NCBI GenBank assembly: GCA_029262455.1
Contig: JAJCZJ010000088.1
Location: 206,273-270,272, forward strand
Direction: 5' to 3'
From: Deltaproteobacteria bacterium
GTDB lineage: Bacteria; Desulfobacterota; Binatia; HRBIN30; CADEER01
DNA length: 64,000 nt
Shown: positions 53,268 through 61,736 of the stretch, piece by piece
How the letters are laid out: every line of letters begins with the position of its first letter
Position numbering within the stretch: position 1 is the first letter of the stretch
The notes under the pieces: model-generated
What the model was told of the DNA's origin: nothing
The model's input: only the letters and a program-made list of their open reading frames with translations
The model's database searches: none
Program-made: the position numbers and the translations under genes

Positions 53268-56200
53268 GCCACCGCCTCCGGATTGGGCTCGACGGTGGCA
53301 GTGTTCTGCTGCAGCTCAACAGTCTCCTGCCGAGCGGTTTGCGGCAGCTGAGCGCCAAAGACTGCGTAGAGAACCGGCAACACCAGTAGGGTCGCAAGCG
53401 TCGACGTGACCATACCGCCGACGACCACTGTTGCGAGCGGACGCTGGACTTCCGCACCCACCCCGGTGTTGATGGCCATCGGGATAAATCCGAAAGCTGC
53501 GACCATTGCGGTCATAAGGACAGGCCGCAGTCGGGTTTCGGCTGCCTCGCGAATCGCATTGAGCGGTGCACGGCCGCGCTCGAGCAACTGCATGACCCGC
53601 GATACGAGCACGATGTCGCCGAGCACCGCCACACCCGACAGCGCGATGAATCCGACGCCGGCCGAAATGGAGAAAGGCATGTCCCTGACCCAGAGCGCGA
53701 CAATGCCACCTACCGCTCCGAAGGGAACTCCGGTAAAGACCCGAATGGCGTCTGCGGCTCGGCCGTAGGTCAGGTAAAGAAGTGAAAAGACCAGCAGGAG
53801 AGCGATGGGCACCACCACCAAGAGGCGCTTCTGTGCCCGTTCCAAGTTCTCGAACTGGCCGCCGAGGGTGGTGTAGTAGCCTGCGGGCAGCTTCACTTCT
53901 TCCCGCAAAACACGACGCACATCCGCAACGAACGACCCCACGTCCCGCCCCCGCACGTTTGCCTGCACGGTTACGCGTCGCTTTGCCCATTCGCGTTGAA
54001 TGGTCGAGGGGCCTTCGACCACCTCGACACGCGCCATTGAAGACAGGGGCACTTGCGCGCCCGAATCCGCGTGGATGAGGACCTGGCGGATGCGCTCCGC
54101 CGAGCCTCTGGCAGCATCTCCGAGCCGAAGAACGAGGTCAAAGCGCCGCTGGCCTTCGACTACCTCCCCAACCTTGCGGGTGCCGAGCGACTCAATCACG
54201 TCGAGGATTTCGCCGACCGGGATACCATATCGTCCGGCCGCCTCCCGGTCGATGTCGATGGTGAGCATCGCCTGTCCCGTGAGCTGCTCGACGGTGACGT
54301 CGGCGGCTCCAGGAATTCGTTCGACGACGCGACGAATTTCATCTGCTCGCACCCCAAGCGTCTCGAAATCATCGCCAAAGAGCTTGATTCCGACGTCTGC
54401 GCGGATGCCCGCTACCATCTCGTTGACGCGCATCTCGATCGGCTGGGTGAAGATGCTGCGCATCCCCGGCATCCCCTCCAGAGCTACCTTCATGGCTTCG
54501 ACGAGTTCGTCCTGTGTCCCGCCCCGCACCCACCGGTCGCGCGGCGAGAGAGTGATGAAGACGTCCGAGACTTCCAAGCCCATCGGGTCGGTGGCCACCT
54601 CGGCGGTCCCCGTCCTTGTCCAGATGTGCTCGATCTCATCGGGAAAGCGCTCGCGGAGCCGTCGCTCGATTTGCGTTCCGTAGCGAACCGACTCCTCGAG
54701 GGAGATACCCGCCATGCGCACGGTGTTGACGACGATCGCTTGCTCGCGGAGCCTGGGCACGAACTCCGACCCAAGGCGCGTCGCCAGGAAGGCGGCGTTC
54801 GCGACGACGAGCGCCGCGAGAGCCAGGACCAACTTTCGTCTCTCGAGTGCCCACCCAAGCACCGGGCGGTAGGCGCGCTTGAGCCCCCGCACCATGCAAT
54901 TCTCGCTCTTGCCCTGACTCTTCTTCAAAGCGTAGCTCGCAAGAACCGGCATCAGCGTCAGCGACAAGAGCATCGACCCGGCAAGAGCGAAGATTACAGT
55001 GAGTGCCATCGGTTGAAACAGTTTCCCCTCGACTCCCTCGAGTGCCAGGACGGGCAAATAGACGACGGCGATGATGAGCTCGCCGAAGAGCGTTGGCTTG
55101 CGCACTTCGACGGCGGCATCCCTGACAATCTCGCGGACACTTCTCCCCGTCGTGTCTTCGCCAAGCCGGCGCGCGGCGTTCTCTACCAGGATGACAGAGC
55201 TGTCGACGACTAGGCCGAAGTCGATCGCGCCAAGACTCATCAGGCTCCCCGCAATCCCAAACTGGAGCATCGCGTTGAAGGCGAAGAGCATCGACAGCGG
55301 AATGGCGACAGCGACGATAAGACCAGCCCTGAAGTTCCCGAGAAACGCGAACAATACTGCGATGACGAGCAGTGCACCCTCGAGCAGGTTGTTCCGGACG
55401 GTCTTCAACACTTGGCTGACGAGAGCCGTTCGGCTGTAGACCGGTATCAGCTCAACCCCCTCCGGCAGACTCTGTCTGACCTCGTCGAGCCGCGCCTCGA
55501 GCCTCTGCGTGAGTTCGCGGCTGTTCTCCCCCATGAGCATGAAGCCGAGGCCCAGAACGGCCTCGCCCCGTCCCTCGGCGGTGACGGCACCACGTCGGAT
55601 TTCGTGTCCTTCACGCACCGCAGCAATGTCACCGAGGCGGATGGGCGTACCGTCCACGTTAGCGAGCACCATCGACTCGAGGTCGGTGATTCCTGTGACG
55701 AGTCCTTGCCCTTGAACGAGCTGGGACTCGCCGGCCGCGTCGAGCACACCACCTCCGGCGATGCGGTTGCCACGTCGCCGGACACGCGCAACATCGTCTA
55801 GCGTGAGGTCGTGCTTCACCAGTCGCTGGGGGTCGACGATGACGTGATACTGCTTCTTATAGCCGCCCCAGGTGTTGATCTCGGCAACACCTGAAACCTG
55901 GACCATCTGAGGGCGAATGACCCAGTGGTGGAGCGTTCGCAGCTCTTGCGCCGACCAGGTCTCACTGCGGACCAGATACTGAAACACCTCGCCGAGACCG
56001 GTCGAGACCGGTCCCAGCGCCGGTCGCCCGACACCGCCCGGAAGTGCGGCGGTCGCCAGCCGCTCGCTGACGACTTGGCGAGCGAGGTAGATGTCGATCG
56101 AATCGTCGAAGATGGCCGTGACCTGCGAGAAGCCGAACTTCGAGATCGACCGCACCTGGTGCAACCCAGGCAGTCCCGAGATCGACTGCTCGATGGGAAA

Positions 56201-56398
56201 AGTAATCTGTCGCTCCACCTCGAGGGGAGAGAGCGCCGGCGCCGTGGTGTTGACCTGGACCTGGACCGGCGTGGTGTCCGGAAACGCATCGAACGGCAGC
56301 TTCTGGAAACTCGCGAGGCCGACAACGATCAGTACCACCGTTGCCAGGAGCACAATCGGCCGGTAACGAAGACAGAGGTCGATAATTTGGGTCAGCAT
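53264..56398 (-). CDS. Heavy-metal RND permease of system 2 (CzcA type)
   Basis: 1044 residues. The N-terminus LTQIIDLCLRYRPIVLLATV is HME-like. TM4 is GAIDFGLVVDSSVILVEN, retaining all three acidic residues (DFG Asp, VD Asp, EN Glu) typical of the CzcA subclass that exports Zn, Co and Cd. Periplasmic loops and twelve helices are complete (PFDAFPDTTPVQVQVNTTAP at start, VVGGMVTSTLATLLVLPVLY at end). It starts within the adaptor stop (TGATG) and is followed by the TlpA gene, so four genes form one transcript. Confidence 0.92.
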   Translation of the reverse strand: MLTQIIDLCLRYRPIVLLATVVLIVVGLASFQKLPFDAFPDTTPVQVQVNTTAPALSPLEVERQITFPIEQSISGLPGLHQVRSISKFGFSQVTAIFDDSIDIYLARQVVSERLATAALPGGVGRPALGPVSTGLGEVFQYLVRSETWSAQELRTLHHWVIRPQMVQVSGVAEINTWGGYKKQYHVIVDPQRLVKHDLTLDDVARVRRRGNRIAGGGVLDAAGESQLVQGQGLVTGITDLESMVLANVDGTPIRLGDIAAVREGHEIRRGAVTAEGRGEAVLGLGFMLMGENSRELTQRLEARLDEVRQSLPEGVELIPVYSRTALVSQVLKTVRNNLLEGALLVIAVLFAFLGNFRAGLIVAVAIPLSMLFAFNAMLQFGIAGSLMSLGAIDFGLVVDSSVILVENAARRLGEDTTGRSVREIVRDAAVEVRKPTLFGELIIAVVYLPVLALEGVEGKLFQPMALTVIFALAGSMLLSLTLMPVLASYALKKSQGKSENCMVRGLKRAYRPVLGWALERRKLVLALAALVVANAAFLATRLGSEFVPRLREQAIVVNTVRMAGISLEESVRYGTQIERRLRERFPDEIEHIWTRTGTAEVATDPMGLEVSDVFITLSPRDRWVRGGTQDELVEAMKVALEGMPGMRSIFTQPIEMRVNEMVAGIRADVGIKLFGDDFETLGVRADEIRRVVERIPGAADVTVEQLTGQAMLTIDIDREAAGRYGIPVGEILDVIESLGTRKVGEVVEGQRRFDLVLRLGDAARGSAERIRQVLIHADSGAQVPLSSMARVEVVEGPSTIQREWAKRRVTVQANVRGRDVGSFVADVRRVLREEVKLPAGYYTTLGGQFENLERAQKRLLVVVPIALLLVFSLLYLTYGRAADAIRVFTGVPFGAVGGIVALWVRDMPFSISAGVGFIALSGVAVLGDIVLVSRVMQLLERGRAPLNAIREAAETRLRPVLMTAMVAAFGFIPMAINTGVGAEVQRPLATVVVGGMVTSTLATLLVLPVLYAVFGAQLPQTARQETVELQQNTATVEPNPEAVA

Positions 56399-57984
56399 CA
56401 GTTGCCCCCCGGCGGCCCGACTTCACAGCAACCCGCGCCGATGCTTCCCGGCATAATCTCGGTGCGCAGTAGAATCGCTCCAGTCGTCACCACCGCATCA
56501 CCGGCTTGCACGGAGCCCTCAACCCGCACGACGTCGCCACCACCGTATCGACGCACGACTCTAGGCTGGTAGACGCCCTGCGCGACACGTACGAAGACGA
56601 CATCCCGCTCTCCGACGCGCTGCACGGCCGAGCGCGGAACCGAGACAGCCGAGCGCGGCGCGCTGGTTGCGATGCGCGCTCGCGCGAACTGGTTTGCTCG
56701 GAGATTCCCACGCGGATTGGGCACTTCGACTCTGGCCGTGACCGTGCGTGTTCGAGCATCCACCTCAGCGGCAATCCAGTTGATCGTCCCCTCGATGCCC
56801 GCGTCAGCATTCCCGTCGACGGCCACGGTTGCTCTCTGACCGATGGCAATCCGCGAGGCGTCCGCTTCCGGAACGTCGCAGAGCGCCCACATCACCGAAG
56901 TGTCTACGATGGTCGCCAGTGACGTGCTCGCGGTCGCCAACACGCCAACCACGGCCGGTCGGCGCACGACAGTTCCCGCGATGGGCGCGCTCAGGGTATA
57001 GCCACCCGAGGGTGCTCCCTGGGTTGCGCCGGTCATGCGCAGCGTCGCCTCAGCTGCACGAGTCTCTGATTTTGCTGTTGCCAGCTCTTGCGCTGCCACT
57101 TCGACCTGGCGAGCCGAGGCAATGTCACTGCCGCGAAGTTCTCGTTGCCGAGCGAGGTTGGCCTGGGCGGTAAGAACGCGCTGACGAGCGGCTTGCAAGG
57201 CACCCTGAATCTCTCCAACACGAGTGCTCTCGAGTTCGAAGAGAGGCTCGCCACGGTCGACGCGTGCACCCAGCTTGACGTGGATCTGGCCGACAATGCC
57301 CGGCACAATCGCGCGAATGTCCGCCACCCGGTCGTTGTCGAACGCGAGCCGGGCGGTGCATTCCACTGAAGCGGTCGCCTGAGCGCGACTCGCGAAAGCG
57401 GTGTCGATGCCCGCTGCTTCTTCGATGTCGGCCGAGCTGAAGCGAACGACGCGCGCTTCGATGGCGGCTTGTTCGGCCCCCGCCGGCGGCTGCTGGGGAT
57501 TGCAAATCGGACACACAGACTCGGGAAAGCCGTGCTCAGGGCACCAATCGCCGGTGGCCTGGAACTGACCTACGAGGTCAGGGGAGCACTTGGTGCATTG
57601 CGATTCAGGCAACCCATGTTCCAGACACCAGTCGGCCACGGGAAGCGTTCCTCCCCCCGGCGGGGTCTGTGGGTTGCAGACCGGGCAGACAGACTCGGGA
57701 AAACCGTGCTCTTCGCACCAGTCGCCCGTTGCCTGGAAGTGCGGGATGAGAGAGCGGTTGCACTTGGTGCACATCGACTCCGGAAGACCGTGCCCCCCGC
57801 ACCAATCAGCGGCAGCCGGAGCGGGTTCCACATTGGGAAACTGCACGTTCGGCTTACAGTCCGGGTGGTTCGATGCGCAACCAATCCCCGTCTCTTGGGC
57901 GGGCTGCTGCGCTTCGCACTTCATTTCGTTGCCCGCGATACCCAGCGCGATGAATACTAAGCTAATGATAGCTATTGTTCGCAT
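56398..57984 (-). CDS. RND adaptor of system 2 with four Cys-rich repeats at the N-terminus
   Basis: 528 residues from the ATG at 57984, which has a signal sequence (MRTIAIISLVFIALGIAG). Residues about 50-175 hold four repeats of the form DWCxEHGxPES-x-C-x2-C (WCGGHGLPESMCTKC, WCEEHGFPESVCPVC, WCLEHGLPESQCTKC, WCPEHGFPESVCPIC). Each offers three Cys and one His, likely a metal-binding unit. The rest is a CzcB-type membrane-fusion protein: IVGQIHVKLGARVDRGEPLF, GYTLSAPIAGTVVRR, IPRSA-like VPRSAVQRVGERDVVFV. It links permease to outer-membrane channel. Confidence 0.9.
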   Translation of the reverse strand: MRTIAIISLVFIALGIAGNEMKCEAQQPAQETGIGCASNHPDCKPNVQFPNVEPAPAAADWCGGHGLPESMCTKCNRSLIPHFQATGDWCEEHGFPESVCPVCNPQTPPGGGTLPVADWCLEHGLPESQCTKCSPDLVGQFQATGDWCPEHGFPESVCPICNPQQPPAGAEQAAIEARVVRFSSADIEEAAGIDTAFASRAQATASVECTARLAFDNDRVADIRAIVPGIVGQIHVKLGARVDRGEPLFELESTRVGEIQGALQAARQRVLTAQANLARQRELRGSDIASARQVEVAAQELATAKSETRAAEATLRMTGATQGAPSGGYTLSAPIAGTVVRRPAVVGVLATASTSLATIVDTSVMWALCDVPEADASRIAIGQRATVAVDGNADAGIEGTINWIAAEVDARTRTVTARVEVPNPRGNLRANQFARARIATSAPRSAVSVPRSAVQRVGERDVVFVRVAQGVYQPRVVRRYGGGDVVRVEGSVQAGDAVVTTGAILLRTEIMPGSIGAGCCEVGPPGGN

Positions 57985-58063
57985 CGGTCGATCTCCTCGT
58001 TGACAACGGGCGGGGCGTGCCGCCAGCTGGACGAATTGGCATACACAAGAGAGGTCGCGTCCG

Positions 58064-59296
58064 TCATTTCCATGCTCCAATGCTCGCACGAAGCTCGACC
58101 TGGGCTGTGGCGGCCCCTAGCAAGAGGCCTGCATAGTCGAGCTTCGCCTGCACGAGCTCGCGCCGGATGGCCAAAAGTTCGCCAAGTGGCATCGCTCCAG
58201 CCTCGTAACTTGCCGCCGCCACATCTTCGCTTCTCACGAGGGTGACCAGGCCGCGCTCTTCGAACATGCGAGCCGCGGCGCTGAGCTGCCGAGATGCCCG
58301 ACTCGCGGTCTCAACCTCGACCGCAGCCCGTCGCTCAGCCCCACGAAGTTCGGCCTCAATGCGGCCGCTACGGGCCCGCGCTACTGCTGCTGTGCCTTGC
58401 CCGTGGTCGAATAGTGGGATCGACAGCGCGAGAGAGCCTTGGAGGATATCCGCTCCCTCTTCTCTCGAATAGCCCGCACCGAGACGGATATCGGGAACTC
58501 GCTCTGCCTGGCCGAGAGCAATTTCTGACTTTGCTTGTTGGACCTCCGCATCAAGCGCACGCAGGTCAGGACGTGTATCGACTCCTTCTTGGATCGCCGC
58601 AGGCGGGGCACCGAGCTGTCGGAGGTCACCCTGTGGATCGACCTCAGCACCCGCCTTGAAGCCGAGGAGGATTTTCAAACGACCCTCGACCTGGCCAAGC
58701 GCTGCCAAGGCACGGGCCTCGTCAATCTGTGACCGCGCGAAGGATAGCGACGCTACCGACTCTTCCAGCCCCCCCGTATCTCCGACCTCGTGCCTTCGTC
58801 GGGCAACCCGAGCAACCGACTCTACAATGCGCAGGTTTTCCCGTGCGAGTTCTACCCTTCGTTCCCAATAGAGGGCCTGCACAAACGCGAGACCTACCTC
58901 CCGCAGAAGCAGGCGCTCAATGTCCTCGCGTTGCGCCTCCACGGCATCAACTCCAGCTCTGGCCGCAGCAATCCGGTCGCCCCGTTGCCCGCCGAGCTCA
59001 AACCACTGCCTAGCACCGACCGACCAGTCGACCGTCGTGTCCGCGCCGTTGGAACGCGGCCCAGCCGACGCTTGGAGTTGGGGATTGAAACGCCATACCG
59101 ACGCGGCGTCGATTCCCCCGCGCGCCTCTTCGATGCGTGCGCGGGCAGTTGCCAACTCTGGGGCTTGCCGTCGAGCAAGCTCGATCGCCCGCTCGAACGT
59201 GAGTCCATGGGTCGCCTGCCCCTGCTCTTGCGCTCGGGCCGACGTGGCCACAAACAACGCGCCGAGCAGGAGGCCGACCAGCCTCCTTCGAAACAT
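58064..59296 (-). CDS. TolC-like outer-membrane channel of RND system 2 (CzcC type)
   Basis: 410 residues. A signal peptide (RRRLVGLLLGALFVATSARA) is followed by paired outer-membrane efflux domains: LTFERAIELARRQAPELATA, VGARQWFELGGQRGDRIAAA, GSLALSIPLFDHGQGTAAVA and YEAGAMPLGELLAIRRELVQA. It provides the exit duct for the pump. It is upstream of the adaptor by 79 nt on the same strand. The operon order channel-adaptor-permease-TlpA matches czcCBA plus a thioredoxin. Confidence 0.88.
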   Translation of the reverse strand: MFRRRLVGLLLGALFVATSARAQEQGQATHGLTFERAIELARRQAPELATARARIEEARGGIDAASVWRFNPQLQASAGPRSNGADTTVDWSVGARQWFELGGQRGDRIAAARAGVDAVEAQREDIERLLLREVGLAFVQALYWERRVELARENLRIVESVARVARRRHEVGDTGGLEESVASLSFARSQIDEARALAALGQVEGRLKILLGFKAGAEVDPQGDLRQLGAPPAAIQEGVDTRPDLRALDAEVQQAKSEIALGQAERVPDIRLGAGYSREEGADILQGSLALSIPLFDHGQGTAAVARARSGRIEAELRGAERRAAVEVETASRASRQLSAAARMFEERGLVTLVRSEDVAAASYEAGAMPLGELLAIRRELVQAKLDYAGLLLGAATAQVELRASIGAWK

Positions 59297-59369
59297 TGAA
59301 GAATCTCCCTTTGCTGGCGCGGCCTCTTCCGCGAGACCTCGCCGTCCTAAACCAAGAAGTCGATGTGGT

Positions 59370-59780
59370 TCAGGTCAGGGAGCGGGGGGGTCTGAAAATC
59401 CCGGACACCTCGCCATAGGCCGGGGCATCCGAGAACGTGTGCAATTCAGGTGAGGACGCCGGCCAAGGAAGGCTCGACAAGACCACGGTCAGTAGACCGC
59501 CCATGAGCCCGGGACAGCAGTCGCAGTCGGGGCAATCGTCCGGACACGGCGCCTTGTCGGATTGCGCAGCTTCGTCACTGCCTTCGCAATCGGTATGGGC
59601 ATCGGCCAGGTGCGCAGCCGGTTTGTCGTGCCGCTCTTCTTCGCACGGGCACCAGACACCGCAGGCCCTCTCCAGCGCGGCGGAGGAGGCAAGCTCCGCA
59701 GGACCAACCACGAGAGACGCGCTGAGCAGCAAAGGCAGCGCCAAGAGTAGAGTATCGAAAGTACGAATCCAGAGTCTCAA
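59370..59780 (-). CDS. Small exported Cys/His-rich protein heading RND operon 2
   Basis: About 136 residues if started at the TTG at 59780. The frame extends upstream to 60017 but the added ~79 residues carry no fold and precede the signal helix. The helix DTLLLALPLLLSASLVVGP is followed by a dense cluster CGVWCPCEEERHDKP, AHLADAHTDCEG and APCPDDCPDCDCCPG with ten Cys and four His in 60 residues. A second hydrophobic stretch (LMGGLLTVVLSSLPWP) follows. Probably a metal-binding membrane-attached protein. It parallels the 46740-47171 gene at the head of operon 1. Start uncertain. Confidence 0.5.
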   Translation of the reverse strand: MRLWIRTFDTLLLALPLLLSASLVVGPAELASSAALERACGVWCPCEEERHDKPAAHLADAHTDCEGSDEAAQSDKAPCPDDCPDCDCCPGLMGGLLTVVLSSLPWPASSPELHTFSDAPAYGEVSGIFRPPRSLT

Positions 59781-60125
59781 GGTTTGATGGTTACCAGTTT
59801 CGCTTGGAAACGTCGAGATGAATTGGTCGAGAGAAATCTCTGCGCACCTGCGCTTTCTTCTCCCGAGTTCCCCCCTCGATCGCGCAGGCGCCGATGCTGT
59901 CGGGCCGCATGGTGGCCGTGAGCCCGCTGTTGTTGGCCGCGCTGGGGTGGACAGCGGTGTTTCAGAGTCGGACCTAGGCGGGCTGAGGTTGAGTGACGGC
60001 CGCGATTCTTCCGTCATTCGGTGGAAGTGTCAACGTGATGTTTGATCGAGGTGCCGCGATACTCGATACCCGCCGCGACCGGAAGCGCGTCGAAGGGATT
60101 GGAAGACGAGGCTGAATCGTTTTCC
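59781..60125. other. 345-bp intergenic region with no recognised gene
   Basis: This lies between the Cys-rich gene (promoter side) and the end of the DUF4143 gene copy 2. The upstream extension of the Cys-rich frame runs through part of it, but its composition (RPSLNLSPPRSDSETPL) does not look like protein. No repeat or clear promoter hexamers were seen. Confidence 0.4.
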
Positions 60126-61331
60126 CTACGGCAGTTGCGACAAGAGCGTTCGCGCCGGGACGACGGCCGGGTCGGTCCGAGTAAAGCAGTCGGCGTCGAC
60201 ATAGGGCGCGTCCACCACTGCCTGGAAGGCGTGTGGCGCATCGATCATTTGCTGGAAATGGGCGAGTGCCGGACTGAGTTTTCTGTCGCTCGACTTTACT
60301 TCGACGAGAAACCAGGGCTCTCTGTCGCGAATCACGACGAAGTCGACTTCGCGCTTCAGTTTGTCGCGGAGGTAACGCAGCTCGAACTCGCCGACCCCGA
60401 TGTCCTGCCATGCCTGCACGGCTTTTAGCAGGTGGCACGCGACGAAGGTCTCGGCGCGGGCTCCTGAGTCGGCGATTCCGGACCAGTCGCGCAGGTACCA
60501 CTTTGGTTCTTTGCGCAGCGACTTGGAGACGTTGCGGTACCAGGGCCGAACCAGGAATCCGTGATACAGCGAGCCGAGCGCCGCTACCCAGCGTCGCGCC
60601 GTGTCGACGGAGATGTTGACCTCGCGCGCAAGGGAGGAGTAGCTGAGTTGGCCTCCCGATCGTTCGTTCAGAATGACAGTCATGACTTCGAGTTGACCGA
60701 GCTCCTGAATCCTCGTGAGGTCTCTCACGTCGCCACGCACGAGTTGCTCGACGCGCAGTTTGCGCCAGCGACGACTAAAAGGGTTGTCGTTCTTGGTGAA
60801 AGGCTCCGGGAATCCCCCGTGTGTCCATAGTCGCGTCCACTCTGTTTCGGAGAGTTGGCGGGGCGGGCTCACCGTGCCATCGGAGAGGCTCGTGTCCAGG
60901 AGTTCACCGACCGACAGCGGGTGCATATGGAAAGGGAAGTACCGTCCCATCAAGCTGTCGCCGCCTCGGCGATAAACTTCCAGCCGCGCGCTGCCGGTAA
61001 CGACGATCGACAGGCGTTCGCCCTCTTTGTCGAACAAGCCTTTTAGGAATGTGCGCCAGCGCGAGTACTTGTGTAGCTCGTCGAAGACCACCAATGGCGA
61101 TTCTCGCTTCAGCTCGGCACGATCCAGTTCGGCCAATACCGCCCTTGGCCCTGTGGTTATGAGTCGCCGATCGTCCTGATCGTCCCAGTTGAAGTAATGG
61201 AGGTCCGGCGCGAGCTCGCGACAAGTCGTCGTTTTCCCAACCTGGCGGGGCCCGGTCAGAAAGGCCATCTGCCGATTTGTCGCTAGGTGGTTGCGTAGTA
61301 GTTTGGAGTACTGACGCGGAATCCGAGACAT
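60126..61331 (-). CDS. AAA+ ATPase with DUF4143, copy 2
   Basis: 401 residues. Walker A FLTGPRQVGKTTTCREL, Walker B PLVVFDELHKYSRWRTFLKG, sensor IVVTGSARLEVYRRGGDSL, a winged-helix-like stretch (YSSLAREVNISVDTARRWVAAL) and a nuclease-like C-terminus (KREVDFVVIRDREPWFLVEVKSS). Its sequence differs widely from the 43929 protein, so it is not a recent duplicate. It has the same two-part design and a palindromic region immediately upstream. Function unknown; an orphan gene in the metal-resistance island. Confidence 0.85.
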   Translation of the reverse strand: MSRIPRQYSKLLRNHLATNRQMAFLTGPRQVGKTTTCRELAPDLHYFNWDDQDDRRLITTGPRAVLAELDRAELKRESPLVVFDELHKYSRWRTFLKGLFDKEGERLSIVVTGSARLEVYRRGGDSLMGRYFPFHMHPLSVGELLDTSLSDGTVSPPRQLSETEWTRLWTHGGFPEPFTKNDNPFSRRWRKLRVEQLVRGDVRDLTRIQELGQLEVMTVILNERSGGQLSYSSLAREVNISVDTARRWVAALGSLYHGFLVRPWYRNVSKSLRKEPKWYLRDWSGIADSGARAETFVACHLLKAVQAWQDIGVGEFELRYLRDKLKREVDFVVIRDREPWFLVEVKSSDRKLSPALAHFQQMIDAPHAFQAVVDAPYVDADCFTRTDPAVVPARTLLSQLP

Positions 61332-61333
61332 GG

Positions 61334-61395
61334 GACCATTTTACGAAGTGTCGCAAAATAGTCCAGACCAACTTACGATAGGCCGTAAATTGGTC
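61334..61395. promoter_or_regulatory. Inverted-repeat cluster abutting the second DUF4143 start (candidate operator)
   Basis: GACCAACTTACG (61366-61377) and CGTAAATTGGTC (61384-61395) are inverted copies with one mismatch over 12 bp. A third half-site GACCATTTTACG (61334-61345) lies 2 nt before the ATG (61331, minus strand) and is also an inverted match, with one mismatch, to the outer arm. The geometry, arms flanking about 38 bp and ending at the start codon, mirrors that at 43873-43925 despite different arm sequences. Confidence 0.55.
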
Positions 61396-61462
61396 CTCGG
61401 TAAATTTTTCAAAAGAAGAGAGCAGATTTCTCAGGCTTTGTGGTGAAAGTGCGATCTCGAAG

Positions 61463-61727
61463 CTACGGTGAGGACGAGCTTGCCGCCGCGGAGAAGAGCG
61501 CGAGAAGAAACTCCAGAGCAACCCCCGGCTCCCCAAACGAAACCAACACAGCGTCTCTTACGGCATCGACAAGGCGCCCGCGTTCGGAGAGAACTTACGA
61601 GTTCGGCAAAACGCCCAATGATATCTGCTGCGGCCAGATCGCCATGCGCTTCCGTAAGAGCCGTAAATCCGGCGACATCGACAAAGCAGAAAGTCGCTTC
61701 GATCGTCTTCGCCTTCGGCGCAGCCAT
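61463..61727 (-). pseudogene. Broken class III nucleotidyl cyclase domain (frameshift and truncation)
   Basis: The opening MAAPKAKTIEATFCFVDVAG FTALTEAHGDLAAADIIGRFAEL is the start of an adenylate/guanylate cyclase domain (metal Asp in FVDVAGFT). Near 61585-61592 a 1-nt frame change is needed to reach ERGRLVDAVRDAVLVSFGEP (second metal Asp and F), after which the frame ends in TAG at 61463. An intact domain needs about 170 residues, so the C-terminal half is missing. It sits 9 nt after the RND permease stop, so it was probably part of that operon. A sequencing error could explain the frameshift but not the truncation. Confidence 0.65.
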
Positions 61728-61736
61728 CGTCCCGTC

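Noticed and set aside
54053..55213. 386-codon plus-strand ORF opposite the CzcA-type permease.
   Set aside because: The composition (many Arg/Asp/His, no hydrophobic core) is typical of an antisense frame, and the permease on the other strand is complete.
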